Shown piece after piece: positions 12,916-24,262 of a stretch of DNA of 64,000 nt. The notes under the pieces were generated by a model, which did not search any database, had not been told where the DNA came from, and worked only from the letters and a program-made list of their open reading frames with translations. The position numbers and the translations under genes were made by a program. Position 1 is the first letter of the stretch. Each line of letters begins with the position of its first letter. This DNA is from Lactarius indigo (lineage: Eukaryota > Basidiomycota > Agaricomycetes > Russulales > Russulaceae), in NCBI GenBank assembly GCA_025766275.1, contig JAFKAC010000006.1, positions 1,922,001 to 1,986,000 of the forward strand. Reading direction: 5' to 3'.

Positions 12916-14580
12916 CTTCTGAGTGTTTTTATGTAGCTGGAAAAAGCTTCAACTTTGTAGTCGAGCCCGAGACTTGACTGCTTTCCTGAGGCTGAGAGAG
13001 TACGTTGACGCGCGACGCGTACTCGGGCACGTGGGCACGTGGTATGCAATCATTGTTTATTCACCGGACCCCGGGCAACTCCCACATCTTGTCCCACATC
13101 CCACAACTTCGTCCCACAAGGGTATTTTTTTTTTTCAGTGAATTAGTTTTATTATGGGACGCGATTAGGGAAAAGACTACATCGTAAGGACGTACAGGTC
13201 CCTTAGTTCACCTGGTAGCTGGGTCATTTACTTTGAGTTTAGAACTTGGAACATGACAGGGTCGTGTCATGTGATGGGAATGAAACAAGTAAAATACCGA
13301 GCTTGACACCGAGGTACCCGGGTGTGCAGGGCAGCGGGGCTGCGTTGAGAAATTCCAGCAGTTTTTCGGCGCTCTTACAGGGACCGAAGTACTGAAGGGT
13401 ACGATCGTTGTGGGAGATGCCGAGCTTGTTCGAGAAGGTGATGTGAAACAATAGGTGCTTAAATGTGCAGTCCGCAAAAGATGCCCTCAGGGGAGGATGT
13501 GTTCAGTAGTGAAGGCACCAAGGAAGGCATGGCCAGTCGCTCTTCTGGGAGCAGTGGATATGACTGGGACGGGAGGACACCTCAGATAACTGTCAACGAC
13601 ACTCTGCTACCCATTACACCTCTCAAAAAAAAAAAGGAACAATTGTACAGCTTGCTTCTATCGTAAATCACAATCACACAGCCTTTTATTTCTAGACTCC
13701 TAGATACGCGGGCACGTTTGTTCTTGCATCTTCTCTCGAGCTTGTCTAGTCTATGTTGGAACCGGCTCGACCCTGTATTAATTATCTTTAACCGGGATGC
13801 CCCAAAATTTGAAGGCTTCACACATCAATATACATCAACGCCAAGTGAAGCTGCGCTCTGCCGCAATCATGGGACGCAACAGTCCTCAGATGGTACATCC
13901 GCTTTGTAAATAACGAGCGCTGGATGGCACCAACGTCATGCCGGCTCACCTTTATGATTGCGCGTCAACACTGTTGCCATCATCCCCACAGAAGGTTCTG
14001 CGACATGTGAACATCATTGCCTTCGATCCCCCTCTTGAGCTCAGTGAACTCACTTGCTACGCGGTAATTGATTACCCCGTCGATAAAAATGGACCTTCCT
14101 TTAGCAGACTTTAAGCTTTCGGGTATGGTGGGTAGCATCGACTTCCACAGCTTCATCTCGGCCTGGATGCCTGCCATAAACAACAGCTTCTATGTTCTAT
14201 GGTCTCGCCAGTCCATCATCTTTCCGTATTTATCGAGGGCGCTGTAACCGCGCCTGAGTTAGAGCCGTCTCGTCTCGAAGCAGTGAGCCTGGAAACGAAG
14301 TCGACCAACCGATCTGTTTCACAGCCAGTCGGACCGCTTGAGAAAAGGTTGGGGGTGTTCTGGAGAGGAACATACTGTATTGTCGTTTCTAAAACAAGTA
14401 CATAGTCAGTCATTCTAAGTTACAACAGAACGCCGGTGGTCGGCAAGTGCCGGATGAATTTGTCACGCGTCACGGCCCGAGAAAGCCAGCTACAGCAACT
14501 ATTTTCGAACCGGAGCCGGCATGCCAGTCACTGCCAGTGAGCATGTCCACCAAACCCCGCTAATCGTAGGCTCGACCCAT
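12916..14580. other. Spacer between UCH37 and the transporter
   Basis: Divergent promoter region between two genes that face away from each other. It holds two minus-strand protein-like pieces, listed separately (14186-13980 and about 13455-13290). No other support is seen. Confidence 0.4.
13290..14186 (-). other. Possible exons of an unidentified minus-strand gene
   Basis: At 14186-13980 the minus strand is open for about 67 codons and reads LWKSMLPTIPESLKSAKGRS, then INYRVASEFTELKRGIEG and HMSQNLLWG. At about 13455-13290 it reads FSNKLGISHNDRTLQYFGPC and then KLLEFLNAAPLPCTPGYLG, followed by a possible donor GTGTCA. Both stretches have the mixed polar and hydrophobic pattern of real protein. 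I recognise no family and cannot join them, and the region between is full of stops. They may be two exons of one small gene, or fragments. The opposite strand of the first piece is also partly open, which lowers confidence. Confidence 0.3.
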
Positions 14581-16321
14581 ATGAGCACAGAAGGGTCTCA
14601 AGAGAGACGATGATGATCTATACCCCATTCCAGAGGACGTGCACTTTGCAACAATCGAGGAGAAAAAACGCCTTTGGCTTCGCGACGCGCTCATCAACGC
14701 GCTCTTCATCGCAGCATGGTACGTCAAGTGTATTCCGACTGCAATCCGACTGTAATCTGACTTGAATCCTCCCACTCCACCATCTAGGTTTGCTTTCGCA
14801 CTCATACTGTCCTTGTACAACAAATGGATGTTCGCTCCTGAACACTTCGGGTTTCCACTCCCGCTCCTCGTGACGATGCTCCACATGTTCGTCCAGGCCG
14901 TGTTGGCTTCCATCCTGCGGTTTGGCTGGCCCCGCAGGTTCCGCCCAGAACACGATCCATCAAGGGAAGACTATGCGTGAGTGTTTGTTCCTTTCTTTTC
15001 CCGTAATCCCATCGGGGTGAATCCAGTGGGGTCCTCATTTCCACCCCTCAATTCGTTACGACATATGAGAATGTTTCAGATCGGAATCCGCGTGCTCATA
15101 TCAGTCTCTTTTGCCCACAGAAAGAAAGCTGTCCCAACGGCAGTCAGCACCGGTCTTGATATCGGTCTATCGAACCTTTCTCTCAAGACCATCACCCTCT
15201 CGTTCTATAGTGAGCGTTCCGTCACCCGCCCCTAGCACATGATATCCTCATCAAGCCCCTTGACAGCTATGTGCAAGTCTTCCTCGCTCGTGTTTGTCTT
15301 GGCTTTTGCGTTCCTCTTCCAACTAGAAACCTTTTCCATCCGGATTGTCGGCGTTATTCTCCTTATTTCTATCGGGGTACTTCTGATGGTGGCGACCGAA
15401 ACGCATTTCGTACTTGGTGGTTTCCTTCTCGTGCTGTCGGCAAGCGCGCTCGGGGGCCTGCGTTGGTCCCTTACACAATTGTTAATGCGCGACAAGCGCT
15501 CCGGAATGAACCACCCGGTCGCAACTATCTTTTGGTTAACACCTATTATGGGTCTTACTATAGCTATCGTCAGCGTCTCGAATTGAGAGCTGGAGCGAAT
15601 TATGGGGCTCTCGCTTCTTTGATGGAACCGGCGCTACCTTGCGGACTATTGGACTTCTCATCCTCCCAGGGATTATCGCATTCAGCATGGTTCTCAGCGA
15701 GTACTAGTGTGTGCCTCTGCTCTCATCTATATCTCCGTTTGACTTCCTCTGAATCGTCGTCGTGTTCGCCTCCAGTATAATCCAGCGCGTCGGTGCTGTG
15801 CCCATGTCAATTGCGGGAATTGCAAAAGAAGTTGCGACCATCAGTGTGTCAGCCTTGCTATTCGGCGATGAGTTGACACCCCTGAACATTACGGGTGTTG
15901 CTGTGACCGTCTGTGGTAAGCCAAGATCCTGGAATCGAAGTTCCTCCTCATTGCTTGACGCCCTAGACCTATTGTAGGTATCGCACTTTTCACGCACCAC
16001 AAGTATCGTAAAAGACTGGAGTCCGACGTACCCCTCGACCCCCACGGGCGCCCTCTTGATCCCGAGGACGACGCGGAGCTTGGACCTGGAAGCATTGCAC
16101 TACGTGACGATTACCGCCCGGCACCACCTGATTCTGATGGTGGGACAGCGGTACGTGCACGATATCATCGCACTATGTAAATAGCTCTCTGATGCATTGT
16201 AATGCAGCTCGAACCGCTCCTACCTGCGAGTGAAAGTCTGCAGGCCAATAGCCATGTACTTTTTGATTCTGACGTCGATAATAGCGACGACGAGGACGAG
16301 GCAGACTTACCGGACCGCTGA
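14581..16321 (+). CDS. SLC35C2-like nucleotide-sugar/triose-phosphate translocator family transporter
   Basis: Exons join to a protein with about ten hydrophobic helices of the TPT fold. Blocks in order: LYPIPEDVHFATIEEKKRLW, FALILSLYNKWMF (the conserved LYNKW), LLVTMLHMFVQA, TGLDIGLSNLSLKTITLSFY, TMCKSSSLVFVLAFAF, GLRWSLTQLLM, ATIFWLTPIMGL, IIQRVGAVPMSIAGIAKEV and GVAVTVCGIALFTHHKYRK. It ends in an acidic tail with TGA at 16319-16321. Introns: 14719-14787, 14977-15120, 15210-15266, 15707-15775, 15916-15977 and 16151-16207. The family sits in the Golgi or ER membrane. The yeast relative is YMR253C and the human one SLC35C2, and the substrate is uncertain. Two breaks of one extra base are seen: near 14600, just after the start (ATG 14581), and near 15584, before ESWSELWG. 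Confidence 0.88.
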
Positions 16322-18015
16322 CGCTCTGTAGTTATCCTGTTCTCGTTATAGTGATCTGCAAAATAACCTTGCACGAGCCTTCCAATCATGGACAGTCATC
16401 TCGGCGGCTCTCTGCAACCCTGAATCTGGGAACCCGATTTCTTTGAGTTCCACCGATGAAGTTCACGAAGGACCCCTTCGGCGGTATTGACGGCACGATG
16501 AGCCGAAACCCCATACCCTTAAGGCGTGAGGGGATGGGATGCCCCCGCAAGCGGACGTAGGAGCGAGCGTCAATAATCGTAGCGATTATACATGCGAACG
16601 TCGCAGCTGGTAATGTATACAGAACTGAGGTATATCGGGTTTATTGCGAATCTCGCGGGGCGTGCGAGTATCCCGACCATGGGATGTCGCCACCGCCGCT
16701 TGTCGGCACCTCACGTTATGCTGGTGCCCAAGAAAAAGTTGTATATTTTTATACCACGTCGGCAAACGGGGTTCGCGATGGGATCACATCGCGTAGAAGT
16801 GTCAAGGCAGATAACGACGGGATGTGGGTGCGCTCCATCGCACCGCGGAGGCAGTCAAAGAGAATGTTGTTGAGAAGGGCGTCAATGCAACGACGTACGG
16901 GGTCATCAGATAACCTATCCAGTCGGTAAGCGCGTTGTGGGGTATCTATACGGTGCTACTGTGAGCCTCGATTGCGCTTTCGCTCTCCTAAGGCAATGCA
17001 GAATCGAATGAGCCGATACGTGTGTCGGATAGTCATGCGCGCACATCCCATATCACTGAGTAACGGACCCAACTCCCGGGAGATGTGGGCGCTTGGTATG
17101 TTGAGCGCTGGACAGATCTGCGCGCAGTTATGTATGCTAAAGATGGATGGGGTGGGGAATATGGGGAGGAGCTTCACAAGGTGAAATGCCGGGAGGCTGT
17201 CGGGGGAAAGGTCACGCGGAAGGGATATTGTCGTTATTATTGTAACCTTGGAAGGGGTGTCCTATTTGAGAAGGGAATACTTGTAACGAAACTAGAACGT
17301 ATAATCTATTCGGAATTTCTAGGAGGGCTGTGCGCGCAGGGGCGCAAAACTGAAATGACCGGACAGGGGAGAAACGGGCATCAGTCCGTAGCCGCCGCCG
17401 TTGCCACCGCCCGTACCAAGTGACCAGGGTTCCAGTCAGAGGGATCTCGTCTCGATGGTGTCGCGGGTGCGCCCAACTTGGCTGACACTCGTTACGGGAC
17501 AGAGGGGACATTAGGTACGGGATGGAGACGGCAAGAGAGCAGTAGGTGACAGGTTTGTGAATCCGCGGAGCAAAAAGACAAAGCAAAGTATCGAACATGA
17601 GAAAATCACGGGTCGCGAGAGGTTTCTGCTGCCGGCAGAGGCCCAAGTCGCACCAAGAAAGGAGGTGTGATATTTTGTATTCTTTTTTTGAATCCAGATA
17701 TTTTGACTGACTGACTCATCCGAGCAGAAACGCGCAAACCAATTGCACAGGGTCGGTACTGAGCCGGTGAGTTCGGATCTTGTCTTAAGGCACTGTGGAC
17801 CAGCTCGAACCGCTTGGAATCTCCACGATCTTTGGGTCGTTTGAAATATCATTTCCTAGTCTGAGCACTCGTCGCCAATCTGTCGTCTCCCACAGAGCTG
17901 AGAGTCTCTTCCTTTGACTCCCGTTACGAAGCCGCTTAAATATGCTCTGTCATGCCACTCTTCGATACACATCCGCTCGCCCATCCCTCGCACCCCATCC
18001 AACTCACCTACTATA
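16322..18015. other. Spacer, no gene seen
   Basis: Open frames here (for example 17646-17212, -) carry no motif. No repeat or RNA gene is recognised. The last roughly 200 nt before 18016 are pyrimidine rich, as expected for a fungal promoter or 5' leader of the zinc-cluster gene. Confidence 0.45.
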
Positions 18016-19523
18016 ATGGACGGCCTACGTTTCGTACTCGAAGCACCACAGCTCTCTCAGACACACAAGAAGCGTCCCCGCCTCGTGACTTCGTGCGACA
18101 ATTGGTGCGTTCTTGGTCGTATGTCACCTTATGGAACTCCTCTGAATCCCGACCCGTTGCCCCAAACAGTCGTCTCAAAAAAATCAAGTGCGTACAGGTC
18201 AAGTCCCAGCCCCGTTGCGAGGCCTGCGAGGCCGGCAACACGCCTTGTCAGTTTCGTGACCGGGAGCGCTACTTTGCCGAGCGAAGCCGCATAGTCACCG
18301 GGGCAAGCGCTGGCCCCAGTCCAGCGCACAGCCGGCGTTCATCGACTCAGAGCATCGAGCCCTCCGCCGTCAGCCCTACACGAGGTGACTCTGTCGACGC
18401 CTCTGGTTGGTACTCGGGCGCGCAGGCATCGTCTGATAATGGACATCCATCACGCTATGCATCGAGTTCGCCCTCGTACAGCCTCTCGTCGTCACCACAA
18501 TCAAATCCAGATCAATGGTTCTCATCTCCGCTCATGGGATCCGCGAGGCCCAATTACGAGAGGTGGGTTTGTATTCGCCACTCCGAATGACCCGACCCAC
18601 CTGACCCTCATGCGCGCGCAGCAGGCAACACTCATACACATCTTCCTTACCTCAGCTCGGAAACGGCAATCCTCGCGGTGACTACGCTTCTTACGCTATC
18701 ACCGACACATCGAGCGCACAGAGAGATCGCGTTGTCAGCCAAGTACTGCCTCTATTCGACTCACGCCAAGTGAACATGCCACATCCAACAATACTCGTCC
18801 ACCTCGTCCAGGTGTTCTTTGAGTGCTTTCTCCCGCAATTTCCCTTTCCTCCAATATGACGACGTCTCCCGTCGCATGTTCAATGGGACCCTGTCCCCAT
18901 TGTTGGCCAACAGCATAGCCTCTCTCGCCGCGAGGTATTCCCAATCCTCGGACGTGCTTACTCGTGGTGCCACCGCCGTATCGACTACCTACGCGGATAC
19001 CGCAAAGGTACGCTTTCACCCCTTCCACTTTCAAAAAGGAGTTGATTGAACCTCCTCCCACAGAGTCTCCTACACGACAGCTCCCATGTTCCGTACATTG
19101 AGATCCTGCATGCCGTCATCGTTCTCGCTTGGGGTGAATATAAAGCCGGGCGCGTGGCGGGCCCCACTGAATACAGCCAGGTACGTTACGTCTTGCGTCG
19201 GGCGCACAATTGCGCCGGCTCCCGCTCCGGTGGGTATCATGGTTGCTGACGATGTCGGCACAGATGGCTACGAAGCTCGCCATGAGTCTGGGCCTCGGAA
19301 ACGATGTCGTTGGGCAAAACTCGAGCGAGCGCGAGCGCACATTTGCTCCGTTCTACATGGACATCGGTCGTGCAGCTCCAGCAGATCGCTGCCTCCCGCG
19401 CCTGAGTGCCTTCTACTTCTCTTTGCAGACATAGGTGTCGTTGGCAGGGCACTCCCGGACGGACCTACTCAGCTGTCGACACATTATGCCGTTCCCTACC
19501 GTTTACTATGTGCGCGCGCCTAG
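18016..19523 (+). CDS. Zn2Cys6 fungal-type transcription regulator, probably shortened or broken
   Basis: Splicing out 18105-18169 joins LVTSCDN to CRLKKIKC and completes a binuclear zinc cluster with spacing C-x2-C-x6-C-x8-C-x2-C-x6-C, ending at GNTPCQF. A Ser/Pro-rich linker follows. After an intron starting near 18562 comes the start of the fungal middle homology region: LPLFDSRQVNMPHPTILVHL, LLANSIASLAARYS, HVPYIEILHAVIVLAWGEYK and MATKLAMSLGLGNDVV, with introns 19008-19063 and one ending just before 19264. Frames shift by one base near 18840-18850 and near 19330, where LLRSTWTSVVQLQQIAASR continues in another frame. After about 19523 no more of the domain can be followed, so the protein would be about half the usual 600-900 aa. 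It is probably a nuclear DNA-binding regulator. The target is unknown. Confidence 0.75.
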
Positions 19524-20460
19524 GTGGCGCGCCGAGTCTCCGCATCGTCCCCCAAGATATCTCGCCCCACTTGTTATCTCTCTAACTCCGCATCATCATT
19601 GTCTTTTTCTTCCTTTCCTTCAACTGTTTCCGAGTGCTCCACCGATGTATTGTAACCTCTGCTCTATTTTAGACCCGACCACTTATATAGCACAATAGAT
19701 GCGCGACAGGCTTCGTCCATGTAATGTAGGTTTTGTGTGTGCATCTGCATAAGTGTATGTTTCGAGAAGCTCCCGGATCTGGGGTCTGTGCCCCCCGAGG
19801 ATGTATGGATAGGTTACTTTGTGTTTCTGCCTTGTCACTCGGTCCTCGTGCATTGCGTCCGCGGATGCACGATCGAAGCTCGGGTGGCCCAGATGCCCGC
19901 GCGCTAGATCACCCCGATTTGTCTTGCGAGCAGATGGCCTCTCTCCACTCCGAAGGTGGAAATTCGTATCTATCTGAGTTTGCAATTTCCTTTTCGGAGC
20001 GAAGGGTATGGGTGTTGTCGAGACGGGACCCCCTGGCAACAACCCATTCCTCGAATCTACACCACACAACGTAGGGACGTGTAGTGGTTGAGGGGGAGAG
20101 GAAGGGGGTGGTCCCGCATCCCTGAGTAACACTGCCTTCGGCACACACCGCTTGTGGCACAACAACGCCTCCAACAATAAAGGTCGTTCGAGGTGATCTC
20201 GGCTGCGAGTTTGAGACCAAGAGCTAGTGCTCGGCAATTACTGTATCCCGGCCATCAAGCTGACACGCAAGGATGTCACCATGTCGACGGCACGGAGGAC
20301 AATCGGACGGATCCACACGTCGACTGATTTATGGACGGCACTACCGACGGTAGTGGAAAAAAATTCGCACAAAAGAGATGGATCACGCGTGCGCACACTC
20401 CCTCACACACACGACAATGCAACTGCAATTCGCCGCGGGGCGGGTCCTTTGGTAGTGCAG
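19524..20460. other. Spacer between convergent zinc-cluster gene and ATG5
   Basis: Both neighbours end here, so this is terminator and 3' sequence for two genes. A frame at 20237-19683 (-) has no motif and is taken as chance. No poly-A signal can be assigned with confidence. Confidence 0.4.
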
Positions 20461-21760
20461 CTACCGGTCCCGCCCCAGTCCAATACAAATGTTTACCCAA
20501 CCGTCTGCCCCTGACATGCATGCGCCCAACCAAGCCAATTCTGCTTCTGCAGGAGTAACCACACCCTGGAGTAGTGCGTATGCGAGCGTCGGACCGGCAC
20601 CAGGACCCGGGGCGGGAAAAAGGAGCGGTAGGTGCAAAGAGAGAAGATCCGCTAAGGTATTGGGAGTACCTTTGTGGTAGCACGAGGCCGTCGTCAGCAG
20701 GTGCATACAATAGCAGTGAAATCCGCGGATCGCGGGGGTTGGGCGCTTATTAAGGAAGGGAGGGGTCCACCCACCATCTTCGAGAACGGGAGGTGCGAGA
20801 TCCTGCAGGACGGGCCCTTCGGGCAGGTAGAGCCTGATTGGGACGCTGCGCACGGTGTACGCGCTGTCTCTGTCTGGAGCGCCTTGGGGATCCGCGGATG
20901 GGGGACGGGTATGCATTGATGACGATTGCGCGGCCGGCGGCGAGCCTGGCCGAGCTGGCAACGTGGTTGGGGTCACCTTTGAAGCGACACGCCAGTAATC
21001 GTCGAAATTATCTGCAAGGCTCGGTCAGCGTGCTCGGCGTTCGGGCAGGGGGAGCATTAGGAAGGTGGGGGCGGGAAAAGAAGATGGGACGCACGCTCCT
21101 TGATACCCTCCCACATCCCGTCCTGTTCTGCCTTACGCAAACCGGTCATGCGTTTCGTGTTGCCCCACCGCAAGAAATCGGCCTCTTTCAGCTGACCCAT
21201 AAACGCCTGCTTGCACGCCTCGGCGCTCGGCGCCAGGAGCAGCCTATCGGTGGGCGGCGATGCCAGATGGAGGGTAAGGCGCAAAGGAACGGCTTGGGGA
21301 CGACCAGAGGCGGATGTCCCTGGACGTGAGGTAGCTAACGTTGTGTGATTGTCATAAATAAGCCCAATGGGCCAGTGCCTGCGCGTCCCAGATGAGGAGA
21401 GGATGATAGGGCCTGTCTGTCTGAAGGAAGGAAGACGGACCATTTGAGCAGGTGACCCTCCTCGCTCTCGAACCACCAGTCTTCTTCCTTCATCGTTCGC
21501 GCCGCCTCGTCATCGAACACGACATCCTGAAGGAAACGTTTGATCTCCGGAATTAGGAGAGGAAGATACGAGACGCGCGGCGCTTGGAGGAAATAGCATT
21601 CGAGACCGCGATTGCTGTTTGCGGGGAGCTCTTTCGAGTCGACTCGTATCTCGAGCGGCACTGTGCCTTCCCAGACCAGGCGCCGAAACAGCGTCGTGGA
21701 CGCCGGCGAGGATGTGAACGTCGATGGAGAATGTCGTATGCCTCCGAAAGTCGACGACAT
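20461..21760 (-). CDS. ATG5: Autophagy protein Atg5
   Basis: Four exons (21760-21441, 21378-21095, 21011-20775, 20669-20461) give 349 aa with no frame break; introns are 62, 83 and 105 nt. The N-terminus has LFRRLVWEGTVPLEIRVDSK, the signature of the first ubiquitin-like domain, then APRVSYLPLLIPEIKRFL, KEEDWWFE and LLKWHWPIGLIYDNH. The middle helical part holds FMGQLKEADFLRWGNTKRMT, where the lysine of LKEAD is the likely site joined to Atg12. The C-terminal ubiquitin-like domain has VRSVPIRLYLPEGPVLQDL and WLGACMSGADGWVNICIGL. The Atg12-Atg5-Atg16 complex acts as the E3-like factor for Atg8 lipidation on forming autophagosomes. The third intron uses an AAG acceptor and is a multiple of three, so an unspliced form would read through it. 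It is one of few genes in the window that need no correction. Confidence 0.96.
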
Positions 21761-23411
21761 CGTGAGTAACAATGACCCGGGCAGTAGCGCTCACAGGCGG
21801 CAGCTTGCGGTCCTATATCGGTCGTTGTGGCCTCCCCTCCCGTGGTCTGGTCCCGTCTTTGATCTTCAAATCAAATTCACCACAGGGACCCTCGAATCCA
21901 TTCTCGAGCCCTCACCCCTCGTCGTATTTTTGACAGGTTTCTGCACAGAAAAGAACGACAAATCGTGGACTTGCTTAGAACCTACCTATAACACATGCTT
22001 GTTTCTTCCTTCAAGTCGCCGTCGTTTCGCCGTCGTTTTTCCTGACCTTGGATCCTCATCAGAAGTGCGACCTGAGTGGCACTAAGAGTAGCACATGGCT
22101 GCATACGAATCGAATCAATGGAAAATCATGTTGACCAGCGCCAATTCAGGACCTCGGTGTTTAACATTGCCTAGAGTCAACCCCGGCGAATTTTATTGGG
22201 AGTGCCTCACTTGTAACGTCAGCCTGAGCTCGAAATACGACCCGTGGTTGGAGTCAGTTTTATGACAAATAAAATCCTTTTACAGGGGGCCATCAGGCTT
22301 CAGCGCCGTTCTGGCTCGTTTCGGATTCTAGCGCCAGGGGTACTAATGCTCCACCGTGGGTATTTGCTGCTACAGGAGTCCTCTACAGCCCGTTGGATGG
22401 CATGCGCCCTTTCCTTTCGAGGAAGTACACACCCCCACGAACACATCGACCCTGCACGCCAACACGAACCCATCAGACATTCGGCTATTCCCTCCATAAA
22501 TGCCTGATCACTGCACCAGCAGCAGCAGTCGGCCCGCGCTCGACTTTTCCATGTGTTTGACACTTACACATCTACCCTGTCTGGGCGCCCTTGGTCACCG
22601 TCTAGTCGAGTCCCTCTGACCAATACGTTCACGAATGGTTCCCACACATGCCTTGCAGATCCTTGTTTCAGTTTACCCATAGAACCCTCGTGTTGGGACG
22701 AGAAGCCCACACAGGGACCGGTATTTTTGTCACTAGTCTGACCGAACCAAAACTACCGGAACGTTTTGATCAACTTCTGTGGGCGTCGACAGCGGCGCGT
22801 TGCGAGGCATACATCTGTGCCCACCATCCAGTTCGGGTTTTTCCCCCCCACTTCTGCGTCACTACTACTCTGCCGGGTGGGGGACTGTTCACGAGCTCTT
22901 CAACAGTGCGCTCCCACGCGGGCTTGCAACGAAACGTTTCGAGCGATGTAGCCGTAACCTCCCCCTGCATAACTGCCAGACATGCTCACTTCTCACGTAC
23001 GAGCGCTCGACTGGGCGATCGTAATACGGCCGCCATTTTTATCAAAATGTCACATATCTTGCTAAGTTATCACAGTGTGCGCCCAGCGTAGGGTGTCAAG
23101 GATGAATAGAACGATACCCGACATAGACGATCTATTCCTGTTCGCCTCATCTGCGAATGATGCCTCCCACGAATGTTGTAACTTTACTCATGAAAGGCAC
23201 ATATAACAGGTTTACGCGCAAGACAACTAAGTGGTGTCAACGAGAAGATAAAACGCCAGGATCCTTGGGAACAAGCGGAACCGCGGACTCTCGGCTATCT
23301 GATAACCAGCGCTCGATGTGCTCTTCGAGCACTGTCAAGTCGTCTTAGCGATCGTCTGCCGTTGGCCTTTGCTTACCTCCTACGCCGCACGATTGCTGCC
23401 ATGGATGTGCT

Positions 23412-23532
23412 AGTCCTCGGGTTATATTATCCATGTTCGCTGCCGGGTGCCAGTGAATGTTCCTTCCATCGATCGGTTGCTGGGCACAAGTTATGGCACA
23501 CTCGTTCTTCACGATGTGCCTGAAAAAATAAA
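23412..23532 (+). other. Possible single exon of unknown gene
   Basis: Between an acceptor-like TAG at about 23409-23411 and a donor GTACGT at about 23533 the plus strand is open and reads VPVNVPSIDRLLGTSYGTLV followed by HDVPEKINW. It looks like a real exon, but I cannot name the family or find its partners. A later stretch near 23680 (KIVELAWTERDIA) might belong with it. Confidence 0.2.
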
Positions 23533-24227
23533 CTGGTACGTATGAAATCCCTACGTTCTAACAATTTTTTTTATGGGCCACATGGGAGGCTTAGCCTGTG
23601 CCATTCGGCAGTGTAGAGGCATCTACCAGGTTACCTGATTCATCGTGGTCTGAGAAAATATCAATTTCCCAGTCCTGCAAGATCGTCGAACTTGCCTGGA
23701 CCGAACGTGACATCGCTTAGCCTATCGCCTGAGCGGATTGAGTTGGAACCAACATTCCGGTCCCTATCGGGTATGCCAGGACCTCCGCAACGCTTGCGGA
23801 ATGCGTTTTCCCGTTTATTGGAATGTAGATTCTCACACGCCTTAAGTCATTGTGCTTCCTCGTGGTCGGCACATGACGCTACGTATCGAACCCGCTTGGC
23901 ATCAAGAATACCCACATCTACGACCACGACTGGATGTCGGTAAGACTGGCAGGTGCGCAGCATGGGTCGTTCTTTGATGCATGATGTGGGCGGATGTTTG
24001 AAAGATAACAGCGCAGTAGGTGGGCTGGATCGATCGCGACCGAGTGGTGGGAAGTCATCAGCAACACCTACCCCAATTTTCTGATGTCAGGGACAGCACA
24101 TTTTGCCGGGTCCCGGCCTGATATTTCAATAGCAATGGGTGGCGCTGGTGCCATTCAATGAGCGAAGTCGTAGAATATGGAAACCTGACGGCATAATAAT
24201 CAATTTCCGTGGGTCACCAACACCACC

Positions 24228-24262
24228 CTCCCGCCCACGCCCACGCCCACGCCCACGCCCAC
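24228..24262 (+). repeat. Hexamer microsatellite (CCCACG)n
   Basis: About five uninterrupted copies of the hexamer CCCACG (written GCCCAC in another register), flanked by CCTCCCG and CCGTCTC. It lies in the gene-poor block with no gene around it. Confidence 0.9.
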
